DNA of 42,545 nt from Oceanobacillus indicireducens (GCF_014647195.1 NZ_BMOS01000017.1:1-42545), one strand, 5' to 3'; shown: positions 9,356 to 17,457, counted from the first letter of the stretch. Notes: generated by a model not told the origin, from the letters alone. Program-made: numbers and translations.

Positions 9356-10117
9356 TTACAGATTCGCACGGAACCATTTTACTAATTCTAGGATAGCACG
9401 CCTGCTTACTTTATGTCCGGCATTTGCCTCTTTGATAAACTGGATATCTTCTTCATTCTCATACTGCTTTTTTACTTCATCGTAAAATGTATACGAGTGA
9501 TCAAATGGAACAACTGTATCCTGCCCGCCGTGCCAGAACAATATTGGCCGCCCGTTTAACTTGTCCGGTTGAAGGGATAAATCACATCTCTCCAGTTGAT
9601 CGTACAATGCTTCAATTTGTTCGTCGGTTACTGGCAAGGCTCCCTCTTTTTTGAAGCTTTCGACGAGTGTTTTCGCAAATGTTGTAATGCGTGGGGAACC
9701 CATCAAGATAACGGCTGACTTGATCCAGTCATATTGAGTTAATGCTGCTGATGTTGTAATTCCCCCCATACTCGTTCCCGCTACACCAACTCTATCATCC
9801 AAAATCAAGCCTTCTGCATCCAGCGCCTTTTTGATTTGTTCCAACTCTTGTACATTTTTAAGTACAATATCCCAGAAAGATATTTGTCGTTTCCGTTCGG
9901 ATGTATTGATTTCCCTTTCTCCATGAAGTTCGCTATCAGGAAGTATGACACGGTAACCTTTTTCAGCAAGTAAGAAGGCTATCGGGAGATTATGTTCCTT
10001 TGCACTTGTAAAGCCATGGAAAAAGATGACAGTCGGTAATGCTTTATCCTTATCTTTGGTTTCTACAACGATTAAACTCGGTATATTTCCTATTTTTTCT
10101 TTCACTATTCCAATCAT
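9356..10117 (-). CDS. yitV: alpha/beta hydrolase, YitV-like esterase
   Basis: A 253-residue cytoplasmic alpha/beta hydrolase. The oxyanion region is VIFFHGFTSAKEHN, the nucleophile elbow is GVAGTSMGGIT (Ser), a likely acid is Asp in FWHGGQDTVVPFDH, and the final His lies in ANAGHKVSRR. This layout fits prolyl-oligopeptidase-type esterases, and the substrate is unknown. ATG 10117 was chosen over GTG 10120 because GAGGTG lies 7 bases upstream. It is upstream of yitW on the same strand, with an 83-bp gap, so the two are possibly cotranscribed. A family-C repeat occupies the divergent region before it. Confidence 0.85.
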   Translation of the reverse strand: MIGIVKEKIGNIPSLIVVETKDKDKALPTVIFFHGFTSAKEHNLPIAFLLAEKGYRVILPDSELHGEREINTSERKRQISFWDIVLKNVQELEQIKKALDAEGLILDDRVGVAGTSMGGITTSAALTQYDWIKSAVILMGSPRITTFAKTLVESFKKEGALPVTDEQIEALYDQLERCDLSLQPDKLNGRPILFWHGGQDTVVPFDHSYTFYDEVKKQYENEEDIQFIKEANAGHKVSRRAILELVKWFRANL

Positions 10118-10176
10118 CACTTTTCACCTCACTCCTATGTTACCGATATTTAAACTCGTCCGCCAGTCTGAAACCT

Positions 10177-10335
10177 GCTAAAGTGAAACTTCATTCAGTA
10201 GGGGTCCTTATCTCCCCACTGAATATTAGTTGAACAGAATCAGGGATTTACGAACTGTATATCCCTCACCTTCACCTGTTGGGCTTCCCTCATGTTTAGA
10301 AGTGGGAGTGTTACAGTCCGTTAATGCGTGATAAA
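10177..10335 (+). repeat. family C repeat, single copy (C1)
   Basis: One unit of about 150 bp in the divergent region between yitV and yitU. It starts AAAGTGAAACTTCATTCAGT and ends CCGTTAATGCGTGATAAA. It contains the two hairpins of the family: a stem around TCATTCAGT/ACTGAATA, and one pairing TTACGAACTGTATATCCC with GGGAGTGTTACAGTCCGTTAA. It is more diverged than the copies at 32441 and 39652. Confidence 0.85.
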
Positions 10336-10418
10336 CTGACTGCTGTTAAAATAAATTTACTTTACTTACAGGCCTTTCTCTTATAGACTTAGTTACAAGA
10401 TGAGGTGATTGAAAAATT

Positions 10419-11249
10419 ATGAAAAAACATATGATTGCGCTCGATTTAGACGGGACATTACTGACAGATGATAAGAAGATTAGTGAACGAACGAAACAAG
10501 TGCTTTTCAAAGCAAAAGAAGAGGGACATATAGTAGTTATCTCGACTGGAAGACCACACCGGGCCAGTATTAATTATTATTATGAGCTTGGATTAGATAC
10601 ACCAATGGTAAACTTCAACGGGGCTCTTATCCACCATCCGCAAAACAGAAACTGGGATGCATTACATAACCCGCTGCCAATCCGGACAGCACATAAGATT
10701 ATTGAAGCTTGCTATGACTTACGTGTCAATAATATCTTAGCTGAAGTGCTGGATGATGTGTATATCGACTCCTTCGACAGCAAACTGATTGGCTTCTTTG
10801 ATGAAATTGAAGATGAAGCCCCTTATGTAATTGGAAACTTAAAGCAAAAACTTGAGGAAGATCCTACATCGATCCTCGTTTATCCAGAGGAAGAACAAGT
10901 GCAACAATTGAGAAGCCACCTTGACGACTACCATGCCGAAGTGATTGAGCACCGTAAATGGGGTGCACCGTGGAACGTCATAGAAATCATTAAAAAAGGT
11001 ATGAATAAAGCAGTTGGTCTTCAAAAAATCGCGCATTACTTCGATATTCCGAAAGACCAGATTATAGCATTCGGGGACGAGGACAATGATTTGGAAATGA
11101 TTGATTATGCTGGTGTCGGTGTTGCTATGGGAAATGCAATTGATGAGCTGAAATCACTCGCCAAACATGTCACTGCAACAAACGAAGAAGATGGCATCGG
11201 AGCATTTTTAGAGGAATATTTAAAATTAAAAGTGAACACACCAAATTAA
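10419..11249 (+). CDS. yitU: HAD-superfamily Cof-type phosphatase, YitU-like
   Basis: A 276-residue Cof-type HAD hydrolase (C2 cap). Motif I is ALDLDGTLL (catalytic Asp pair), motif II is the Ser/Thr in VISTGRP, the conserved Lys is in KGMNKAVGL, and motif IV is GDEDNDLEMI. Such enzymes dephosphorylate sugar phosphates or flavin precursors. B. subtilis YitU has been linked to FMN precursor dephosphorylation, and the substrate here is inferred only. GAGGTG precedes ATG 10419. It is monocistronic with its own terminator. Confidence 0.88.
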   Translation: MKKHMIALDLDGTLLTDDKKISERTKQVLFKAKEEGHIVVISTGRPHRASINYYYELGLDTPMVNFNGALIHHPQNRNWDALHNPLPIRTAHKIIEACYDLRVNNILAEVLDDVYIDSFDSKLIGFFDEIEDEAPYVIGNLKQKLEEDPTSILVYPEEEQVQQLRSHLDDYHAEVIEHRKWGAPWNVIEIIKKGMNKAVGLQKIAHYFDIPKDQIIAFGDEDNDLEMIDYAGVGVAMGNAIDELKSLAKHVTATNEEDGIGAFLEEYLKLKVNTPN

Positions 11250-11288
11250 AACGATCGTATGCATAGCAAAAATAAAAGGGTTCATACT

Positions 11289-11320
11289 AAAAGGGAAACG
11301 TGAATAGCGTTTCCCTTTTT
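11289..11320 (+). terminator. terminator of yitU
   Basis: The hairpin AAAAGGGAAACG...CGTTTCCCTTTTT has an 8-base pair perfect core and a T run. It lies about 40 bp after the yitU stop. Confidence 0.85.
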
Positions 11321-11348
11321 ACTTGCGAAAAAACGAGGAGGATATTAG

Positions 11349-11543
11349 ATGGAACAACAATCACTATTCCAGCAAGCTAGACAACGAGTAATGGATATGA
11401 TGAATATGGGTGAAAATGTGACCGAAGCAGACAAGGAAGCAGTTCAACACGCAATCCAAGCAGCTTACCAGGAAGCAACGCCCGAAGAACAAAAAGAACT
11501 ACAGCAATTGGAACAGCAATTAACAAATAACGAGCAGCTATAA
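11349..11543 (+). CDS. DUF3813 family small protein
   Basis: A 64-residue, Gln/Glu-rich, probably all-helical cytoplasmic protein (MEQQSLFQQARQRVMDMMN...). It matches the small DUF3813 proteins of Bacillaceae by my recollection. The ribosome site CGAGGAGGAT precedes ATG 11349. It sits between two terminators, so it is transcribed alone or by read-through from yitU. Function unknown. Confidence 0.75.
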   Translation: MEQQSLFQQARQRVMDMMNMGENVTEADKEAVQHAIQAAYQEATPEEQKELQQLEQQLTNNEQL

Positions 11544-11548
11544 ATAGT

Positions 11549-11602
11549 AACGAGGCTGGGGCTTACCTCTAATCATATGTGGTAAATTCCCAGCCTTGTT
11601 CC
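11549..11602 (+). terminator. probable terminator of the DUF3813 gene
   Basis: The stem AACGAGGCTGGG (11549-11560) pairs with CCCAGCCTTGTT (11589-11600). An inner pairing CTTACC/GGTAAA extends it. The tail is only moderately T-rich. Confidence 0.6.
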
Positions 11603-11855
11603 CTTTAACGTGCTGTCCCTCAAAGCGTAAAAAACTAAAGAATTATAAATTGATACACAGCCCATAAATTTTCGAATCTCTTTAACTAAACATTAAGTGA
11701 AGAAGGAACACCAACTCATAATGCGAGTTCTAACACAACACCCGCCTTGGCACACTCTAAGCATCGACCCCTACCACAGTATGAAGTTTTACTTTATAAT
11801 TTCCTCTTTATCTGCTACTATATGAGTAAGTATGAACAAAAGAGGAGTGTGTAGG
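11603..11855 (+). other. intergenic region upstream of the Nfu-N gene
   Basis: About 250 bp without a recognisable gene, repeat or RNA. A TTATAAT near 11792 could be a -10 box for the downstream gene, but no good -35 box is in place. No copy of repeat families A, B or C was seen here. Confidence 0.4.
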
Positions 11856-12119
11856 ATGGCAATTCGTATGGAGGGTACTCCAAACCCAAACGCGATGAAA
11901 TTCACATCTGATAAAGTCATTTTTGAAGGTACAAAAAGCTATTCGCTCATGCCAGGAGATACGAGTGAATATGATATTTTAAATGATTTAATGACCATTG
12001 AGGGTGTAGATAACGTTTTCGGCTATCAGAACTTTATTACCGTCAATAAACACTTTGATGTAGAGTGGGAGCAACTATCCCCGCGCGTTATTGAAATGAT
12101 CGAGAAACACGGCTATTAA
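11856..12119 (+). CDS. Nfu N-terminal domain (scaffold-like) protein
   Basis: An 87-residue protein consisting only of the Nfu/NifU N-terminal domain: MRMEGTPNPNAMKFTSDK, then DLMTIEGVDNVFGYQNFITV. It has no C-terminal CxxC NifU domain, so it probably does not carry an Fe-S cluster itself. It may help Fe-S delivery; this is inferred from the family and from the nearby DUF59 gene. ATG 11856 was chosen because AGAGGAGTGTG lies upstream and MAIRMEGTPNPN is the usual beginning. The frame also opens at 11832. Confidence 0.85.
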   Translation: MAIRMEGTPNPNAMKFTSDKVIFEGTKSYSLMPGDTSEYDILNDLMTIEGVDNVFGYQNFITVNKHFDVEWEQLSPRVIEMIEKHGY

Positions 12120-12131
12120 TACATAGAAAAA

Positions 12132-12168
12132 AGGAACTTCTCATTGATGGAAGTTCCTTTTGTTCTTT
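12132..12168. terminator. bidirectional terminator
   Basis: The stem AAGGAACTTC/GAAGTTCCTT is flanked by A6 on the left and TTTTGTTCTTTT on the right. It lies between the convergent Nfu-N and BsuPI genes. Confidence 0.88.
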
Positions 12169-12581
12169 TATTCAGTGATATCAATCGGGATAAAATTCGG
12201 GTGGAGTACTTCGCCGTCTGGAGATTTACCATATAACGTTAAGATCGGTGTTTCTTCCTTTTCAAAAGAAGATTCCGGGATTTCCCCGGTGATTTCAAAA
12301 CTTTGCCAAACTCCCGGTTCTCCTTCTAATTCGTAAACTGTTTCCGGGTGCAATTCCTCATCCCCTTGCTCTAGGTGATAATAGAATTGCTCATTCTCAG
12401 CTCGCACTTCACCAGTTAAGGTATAAGTATTAGCTTCCGTCTGCAAGTCCAACCCCCGAAAAACAACGGTATACTGTGCTTCCGTGTTATCCGGTGATTT
12501 TGCTTGCTCGTTTGTTTCACTATCATTTCCACATCCGACAAGGATAAATAAGAATATAACTGCAACTAAGTATTTCTTCAC
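12168..12581 (-). CDS. BsuPI-related lipoprotein (intracellular proteinase inhibitor domain)
   Basis: A 137-residue product with a lipoprotein signal peptide (MKKYLVAVIFLFILVGCG, lipobox LVGC), followed by an acidic linker and an Ig-like BsuPI domain (YTVVFRGLDLQTEANTYTLTGEV...VYELEGEPGVWQSFEITGEIPE). B. subtilis Ipi, which lies next to yitT, is cytoplasmic; this homologue appears exported and lipid-anchored. The start is GTG 12581 after AGAAAGGATTAGG. It follows yitT by 5 bp, and its ribosome site overlaps the yitT stop, so the two form an operon. Confidence 0.8.
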   Translation of the reverse strand: MKKYLVAVIFLFILVGCGNDSETNEQAKSPDNTEAQYTVVFRGLDLQTEANTYTLTGEVRAENEQFYYHLEQGDEELHPETVYELEGEPGVWQSFEITGEIPESSFEKEETPILTLYGKSPDGEVLHPNFIPIDITE

Positions 12582-12586
12582 ACTAC

Positions 12587-13429
12587 CTAATCCTTTCTAA
12601 AATAGCCATAGACTGCGGTTGTTTCCACTACGTTTGTGAATGCATCCGGGTCTACTTCTTTAATAATCTTCTCGACGTCATATAATTCATAACGGCTCAA
12701 CACCAGATAGACCATCTTCTTCTCTATCTTCGTATAGGCTCCCTGTGCAGGAAGGAAAGTAATCCCTCTAATAAATCGACTATGGATTGCTTCTTGCAGT
12801 TCTTCCGGCTTTTGCGTAACAATCATTACCGTCAGTTTCACATGGCGAGTATGGATCATGTCGATCACCCTAGTCGTCACATAGAGCGCAATTAATGTAT
12901 AAAGTGCGTTCTCCGGTGAGTAAAGTACCCCGGCAAGCAAGATGATAATTCCGTTAAGCGCCATTAAATACGTGCCGACTGGCTTATCATTCACGCGTGA
13001 TAATAACATCGCGATGATATCCATTCCCCCGGTTGAAGCTCCAATTTTTAAGGAGATCCCGATACCAGCACCTGCAATCACACCACCAAATACTGCATTC
13101 AGCATAATATCCTCTGATAATGCAATAACCGGCATGACCTCAAGAAATATTGTCGAAAACAACACAGAGATTCCACTATAAATTGTAAACCCTTTTCCTA
13201 CTTTAAACCAGCCTAAGATGAATACCGGTATGTTCAAGATAAATAGAAATATCCCTGTTCCAATGTGCATTCCAAGGAAATCCTGAAAAACACTCGATAA
13301 GAGCTGAGCTGCACCCGCAAAGCCGCTTGCATAAACGTTAGCCGTAATTAGGAAAAAGTTAAGCGACACTGCTAATAGAAAAGCACCGATAATGACGATG
13401 AAAATTCGTTTAGCTTCCATCATAAACAT
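12587..13429 (-). CDS. yitT: YitT family membrane protein (DUF161/DUF2179)
   Basis: A 280-residue membrane protein with five or so N-terminal helices (MMEAKRIFIVIIGAFLLAVS start, then GLIxxGxxG-like ASTGGMDIIAMLLSR). A C-terminal soluble DUF2179 domain follows (VMIVTQKPEELQEAIHSR... GAYTKIEKKMVYLVLSRYE). Function unknown, perhaps transport. ATG 13429 was chosen because CAGGAGGAACGC lies just upstream and the length then equals that of B. subtilis YitT. The frame extends to 13483. Confidence 0.9.
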   Translation of the reverse strand: MFMMEAKRIFIVIIGAFLLAVSLNFFLITANVYASGFAGAAQLLSSVFQDFLGMHIGTGIFLFILNIPVFILGWFKVGKGFTIYSGISVLFSTIFLEVMPVIALSEDIMLNAVFGGVIAGAGIGISLKIGASTGGMDIIAMLLSRVNDKPVGTYLMALNGIIILLAGVLYSPENALYTLIALYVTTRVIDMIHTRHVKLTVMIVTQKPEELQEAIHSRFIRGITFLPAQGAYTKIEKKMVYLVLSRYELYDVEKIIKEVDPDAFTNVVETTAVYGYFRKD

Positions 13430-13717
13430 GAGCGTTCCTCCTGTATTAATAATTTGTTCAAAAAAGAAGATAAAAAAGACCAAGTTCGCTTAGAAACACA
13501 AGTGTCCTTGCACAACCAACACTAGCACGTCCTGTGCGTCGAAGTTCGAGTCAGTAAGATTCTAGCAACGAAATGTACGTTATTAGAGGAGCGGAAAAAC
13601 TAGCCAACGAGCTTTCACTGGATGCGGAAGGTTTTTAGAACTCCCTCTTTCACGAAGTGTCCTTTTTACCGGAAGTTTTGAACAACCTTGACAAATTCAT
13701 AACTTTTCAAATACTTT
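13430..13717. other. intergenic region with a possible family-A remnant
   Basis: Divergent region between yitT and degV. Around 13525-13545 the sequence ACTAGCACGTCCTGTGCGTC closely matches a piece of repeat family A (A2 has ACTAGCACATCCTGTGCGTC), and ATGTACGTT follows. The rest is not alignable by eye, so this may be a decayed copy. No gene was seen. Confidence 0.45.
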
Positions 13718-13746
13718 TTGACTAAATGACCTTCTCGCTTTAAACT
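13718..13746 (+). promoter_or_regulatory. probable promoter of degV
   Basis: -35 TTGACT (13718-13723) and -10 TAAACT (13741-13746) have a 17-base spacer, 38 bases before the degV start. A second TTGACA at 13688-13693 is followed by a poorer -10 box. Confidence 0.5.
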
Positions 13747-13784
13747 AGAAGAAGGCAAGCAAATTGTAGATTGGAAGTGATTTG

Positions 13785-14651
13785 ATGAACGTAAAAATTA
13801 TAGCTGATTCTGCTTGTGATTTATCAAAAGACTATTATATCGAATATGGCATTGAAATGGTACCATTAAATGTCCATTTAGATAACAAAGACTATGCGGA
13901 TGTAAAAGAAATCGATCCGAAAATCATTTATGATGGAATGCGGAATGGCAAAGCCCCAAAGACTTCCCAACCTTCTCCGGAGGCTTTCAAAAAAGTGTTC
14001 ACCGCCTCTGCAGAAAAGAAGGAGCCACTCGTCTATGTATCATTCTCCTCCAAATTATCCGGAACGTATCAAAGCGCGAAAATTATGGAAGACCAGATAA
14101 AAGCAGAATATCCGGATGCACCTATTCGGGTTATCGATTCTAAATGCGCTTCACTCGGTTACGGACTTGTAGTTCTTCATATAGCAAAAGCGGCTAAAAA
14201 TGGTGCTTCTTTTGACGAAATTGTCGAAGCTGCTGAACATCAGGCCCAACATATGGAGCATATTTTCACTGTTGATGATTTGGAATACTTATATCGCGGT
14301 GGCCGTGTCAGCAAGACTTCCGCATTTGTCGGCAGCTTACTCAAGATAAAGCCAATTTTAAATGTAGAAGATGGTAAATTAATTCCACTTGAGAAACTGC
14401 GCGGTTCTAAAAAGGTATTGGGTCGAATGATTGAACTAATGGAAGAACGCGGAACAGATTTCCAAAATCAGACGATCGGCATCAGTCACGGAGACGATTT
14501 GGAACGGGCCGAACAACTCGCTTCCCTCATTCATGAAAAATTCAAGGTTCCGAGGGAAAATATCGTTATCGAAATGGTCGGTGCTGTTATTGGGGCCCAT
14601 TCGGGACCAGGTACCCTTGCTTTATTCTTTTCCAACCAACCAAATAAATAA
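13785..14651 (+). CDS. yitS: DegV family fatty-acid-binding protein
   Basis: A 288-residue DegV protein. This family binds fatty acids and, in FakB proteins, presents them to the kinase FakA. Visible features are the N-terminal KIIADSACDLS, the ligand loop VSFSSKLSGTYQSA and the C-terminal GAVIGAHSGPGTLAL with the conserved His/Ser. B. subtilis YitS lies beside yitT as here. ATG 13785 was preferred over TTG 13782, with GGAAGTGA upstream. A fakA-type kinase is not in the window. Confidence 0.88.
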   Translation: MNVKIIADSACDLSKDYYIEYGIEMVPLNVHLDNKDYADVKEIDPKIIYDGMRNGKAPKTSQPSPEAFKKVFTASAEKKEPLVYVSFSSKLSGTYQSAKIMEDQIKAEYPDAPIRVIDSKCASLGYGLVVLHIAKAAKNGASFDEIVEAAEHQAQHMEHIFTVDDLEYLYRGGRVSKTSAFVGSLLKIKPILNVEDGKLIPLEKLRGSKKVLGRMIELMEERGTDFQNQTIGISHGDDLERAEQLASLIHEKFKVPRENIVIEMVGAVIGAHSGPGTLALFFSNQPNK

Positions 14652-14655
14652 CAGC

Positions 14656-14702
14656 GATAAAGACGTTTTGTCCGCAGTTTAAGGGGACATGGCGTCTTTA
14701 TC
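14656..14702 (+). terminator. probable terminator of degV
   Basis: The stem GATAAAGACG (14656-14665) pairs with CGTCTTTATC (14693-14702). An inner TGTCC/GGGACA pairing extends it. The hairpin is strong but the following T tract is short (CTTCTTG). Confidence 0.65.
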
Positions 14703-14722
14703 CTTCTTGCTACACCTTCCTC

Positions 14723-14920
14723 TTCTTTATTCTAACAACTCTTACTGGAATCTGGATGCGCATCTATATCCATTAGCATCCCATACATAGATAGATTATA
14801 CTCCTATACTGCATGCCCATATCGCCCTACTTGGATGGGTTTTCCTCGGTGTATTTATTATCGTTTAAGAACCAGATCGCAGCACGAAGACAAGCGCTTC
14901 TCATTCTAGGAGCACTGTTT
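14723..14920 (+). pseudogene. decayed membrane-protein gene remnant
   Basis: Three short reading stretches in two alternating frames together read like one membrane protein. They are FFILTTLTGIWMRIYIH, stop (14723-14776); then DYTPILHAHIALLGWVFLGV... stop (14794-14868); then KNQIAARRQALLILGALF (14867-14920). The HAHIALLGW stretch resembles the His-rich helix of heme-copper-oxidase-like or related small membrane proteins. The coding trace ends exactly where repeat C2 begins. The identity is tentative. Confidence 0.5.
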
Positions 14921-15080
14921 ATCACGTATTAACGGTCTGTAATACCCCCACCTCCAAACATGGAAGGAAGCCCAAGATGTGAAGGTGGAGGATATACAGT
15001 CCGTAAATACCTGATTCTGTTCAACTAACATTCAGCGGGGGAGGGAAGGAAACCCCGATTGAATGAAGTTTCACTTTATC
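14918..15080 (-). repeat. family C repeat, single copy (C2)
   Basis: A full unit in reverse orientation, bounded by TTTATCACGTATTAACGGTC on the left and TGAAGTTTCACTTTATCACG on the right. Both flanks therefore carry TTTATCACGT. The period between the two TTTATC copies is 157 bp. It lies between the degV side and the convergent amylase-like gene and cuts a decayed gene. Confidence 0.85.
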
Positions 15081-15131
15081 ACGTCACTTTTTTGTTCCTA
15101 GCATTCCTTATCAGGGTAACAGCGAATAATT

Positions 15132-15168
15132 AAAGAAACGCTCGGACCGCTTCCCAAGCGTTTCTTCA
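15132..15168 (-). terminator. terminator of the amylase-like gene
   Basis: On the minus strand, AAGAAACGCT...AGCGTTTCTT is followed by TAATTATT. It starts just after the stop codon at 15175. Confidence 0.8.
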
Positions 15169-15174
15169 TTCTTG

Positions 15175-16689
15175 TTATTTCTGAATCCCTTGATCGGCCT
15201 CTTTTCTTTCTTGTTCTTTCTGTTTCTTCGATAAATAGACAACGACAAAAACAAAACCTAACAAGATAGTAGCAACCATTATAATAAGGGTCCAGTTCAA
15301 GCCTACATCATCCATCAATTGATAGACTTCCACCGATTCTCTCGGAATACCTATCCGGTAATTATCTTCTGGATTCTGACGAGCAAGGTTATCTGCTAGA
15401 TAGCCGCGGAACAACATATCCGGACCGACATCGGTAACATCTATATAGCTGGATTCACTGCCATTATTGATGCCGATATACATAGTTTCTCCTTCATAAG
15501 TTCGCTTAAACACTGCATAGGAATCACGCTCATCAATCAATTCAAAGTCACCGTGTCTTAAAGAAGGGAATTCAGTTCGTAAAGAGGAAATCCGTTCATG
15601 GAACTCCATCAAGTCTTGATCCCCACTGTTAAGAGGTACTAACCTTTGAGAATCTTCTGCTGTCTCCCCATACATCCCCACTTCCGTACCTTGTAAAATC
15701 AAAGGTGTTCCAGGTGTTGTATACATATACGTTAAAGCAAGTTGCCAAGCCGTTACAATATTCCTGCCATTTTCGGAAAATTTCTGGGAGAATCGTTTCG
15801 AGTATTTATCATCCACGATAAGGATACTTTGAAAATCGCTCATCTCTTTTTGTATTTCATAAATTTCTACTGGAGATTGATCAGGCATACTGAAAATATC
15901 AGAAATCATTTGTCCTATTTGATAATTATCAATCGCATCAAGTGACGTATGTTCCATAATCTCAGCTATATCAGCTTCTTCGTCAAGTATATCTCCGAGT
16001 AAATATTTGTTTGGATGACTTTCTTTTAACTCTGTTGTAAGTCGATTTAAAAAGTCAATAGATGATTGATCAACTGCATGAAGACTCAGTCCATCGATTT
16101 TAGTCTCATCGAGCCAGAACGAAGCGGCGTCGATTAAGTATTCTTGTACATCCGGGTTATCCTGATCAAATTGTACAACACGTTCTGCCCAGTCTGGACC
16201 CGTAACTTCTTCTGTTAAAATCCAGTCCGCACGTTGGGGATCCAGTGCAATAGAATGATCCTCCGGTATGTAATTCGTAACAAATTCAAGAACAACCTTT
16301 ATATCCTGCTCATGTGCAGCCTCAACGAGCTGTTCCAATTCCTCAAACGTACCGAATTGCGGATCGATTTCTGTAAAGTCTTCCACCCAATACCCATGGA
16401 ATCCATCATCCATATTTGCCATAATCGGTGACAGAACAATCGTTGTTACACCGATTTGTGCGAGATTCTCCAACCGGTCCATAATCCCTATAAGGTCACC
16501 ACCATGGTAAGCGGCTGGGTCATCGACATCGACTGCAATATCATTGGAAAAGTCCCCATTGTTATAACGATCGACGATGATTTCGTACATGATTTCATCT
16601 TCAATTTGTCTATCTTCTGCTGCAACCGGTAACACATATATGAAAAACGAAAATAGGATTGTTAAACCGATGACTAGTTTTTTCCTCAT
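15175..16689 (-). CDS. membrane-anchored alpha-amylase-like protein, catalytic residues lost
   Basis: A 504-residue product with an N-terminal signal peptide (cleavage near PVAAED), a GH13 (beta/alpha)8-like body (YHGGDLIGIMDRLENL, HGYWVEDFTEIDPQFGT) and a late beta domain. It ends in a C-terminal membrane helix (about 466-486) and a charged cytoplasmic tail. Aligned by eye with active Bacillus relatives, the catalytic nucleophile Asp is His204 (DGLSLHAVDQ for DGxRxDxxKH). The acid Glu is Asp233 (LGDIL for LGEVW). The third Asp is Tyr296 (DDKYSKRF for DNHDxxRF), and the region I NH is NY (139-140). It is therefore probably a non-hydrolytic cell-surface glucan-binding or scaffold protein. It is transcribed alone. 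Confidence 0.85.
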   Translation of the reverse strand: MRKKLVIGLTILFSFFIYVLPVAAEDRQIEDEIMYEIIVDRYNNGDFSNDIAVDVDDPAAYHGGDLIGIMDRLENLAQIGVTTIVLSPIMANMDDGFHGYWVEDFTEIDPQFGTFEELEQLVEAAHEQDIKVVLEFVTNYIPEDHSIALDPQRADWILTEEVTGPDWAERVVQFDQDNPDVQEYLIDAASFWLDETKIDGLSLHAVDQSSIDFLNRLTTELKESHPNKYLLGDILDEEADIAEIMEHTSLDAIDNYQIGQMISDIFSMPDQSPVEIYEIQKEMSDFQSILIVDDKYSKRFSQKFSENGRNIVTAWQLALTYMYTTPGTPLILQGTEVGMYGETAEDSQRLVPLNSGDQDLMEFHERISSLRTEFPSLRHGDFELIDERDSYAVFKRTYEGETMYIGINNGSESSYIDVTDVGPDMLFRGYLADNLARQNPEDNYRIGIPRESVEVYQLMDDVGLNWTLIIMVATILLGFVFVVVYLSKKQKEQERKEADQGIQK

Positions 16690-16800
16690 TATCTTATCCC
16701 CACCATTTCAATTATTACTGTCTTGTACTATTATTAATGAAAATAAATTTTAGTCAATTGCTATTCCACAATTGTTGAAAAAACTTCAAAAGCTTTTCAT

Positions 16801-16999
16801 AACAAAGGCGCAAGCGCCCTTACAGGCTAAAAACGCGATCGTCTTCGCAACGCCTGGGACTGCGATTACTCGTCCCACCGAAGAGCGTTTGTACTAGCAC
16901 ATCCTGTGCGTCGTAGCAACGTACAAACTGTCCCTCCCAGGACGGGAGGTAGTTCGATGTTGCCCCAGGACGTGGCTAGTCCTGAATATCTAAGTTATC
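16801..16999. repeat. family A interspersed repeat, short copy (A2)
   Basis: About 199 bp, inverted relative to A1 (6566-6895) and nearly identical in the shared part, including both ends (AACAAAGGCGCAAGCGCCC at one end, CTAAGTTATCA at the other). It lacks the internal segment of about 130 bp found in A1. It lies between the start of the amylase-like gene and the yisL terminator, and includes the region 16690-17033 without genes. Confidence 0.88.
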
Positions 17000-17033
17000 A
17001 ACAATATTTATATTTTTATAGTACGCTTGCAAT

Positions 17034-17078
17034 AAAAAATAAGGCTGGAACACGTAGTCCAACCTCATTTTTTCATAT
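17034..17078 (-). terminator. terminator of yisL
   Basis: On the minus strand, AGGTTGGA...TCCAGCCTT is followed by ATTTTTTATT, 17 bases past the yisL stop. The plus side also ends in T6. Confidence 0.82.
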
Positions 17079-17094
17079 CGAATTTAAACTCATC

Positions 17095-17457
17095 CTATAA
17101 TGGCAGACGGATGTATCCTAAGACGAGTACTAGGATTAGTGCGATTATGAGTTGAGCCCACCAGCCGGCAACCGGTTTGCCTTTGGTTGTTTTGACAAGA
17201 AGCATTTCCATTGCTGCAATGAGCCAGATTCCGGCAATACCTTTCGTGATTGCCTCTGCGCCCATCGGCATGGAGAAGTTCGCCAAATAGACGTCGAATA
17301 GTAAATACCCACCAGTAAAAATAATGATGAGGTAGAATAAGCGTAAAATCATATGAACGATTTTTCCGCCTTTTTCGTTCCCTTGTTTATAAAGGAATAA
17401 AGCTACTAAAAATAGGATCAGTCCGAGTATCCAAGACGTGACATGCATATGAAGCAT
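17095..17457 (-). CDS. yisL: YisL family membrane protein (DUF1516)
   Basis: A 120-residue protein with four hydrophobic helices: HVTSWILGLILFLVALFLY, then ILRLFYLIIIFTGGYLLF, then ITKGIAGIWLIAAMEMLLV and a C-terminal AQLIIALILVLVLGYIRL. This is the DUF1516 pattern. The start is ATG 17457 after GAAGGAGGTAATAA. Function unknown. It lies close to the gene set found near yisL in B. subtilis, but its immediate neighbours differ. Confidence 0.85.
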   Translation of the reverse strand: MLHMHVTSWILGLILFLVALFLYKQGNEKGGKIVHMILRLFYLIIIFTGGYLLFDVYLANFSMPMGAEAITKGIAGIWLIAAMEMLLVKTTKGKPVAGWWAQLIIALILVLVLGYIRLPL

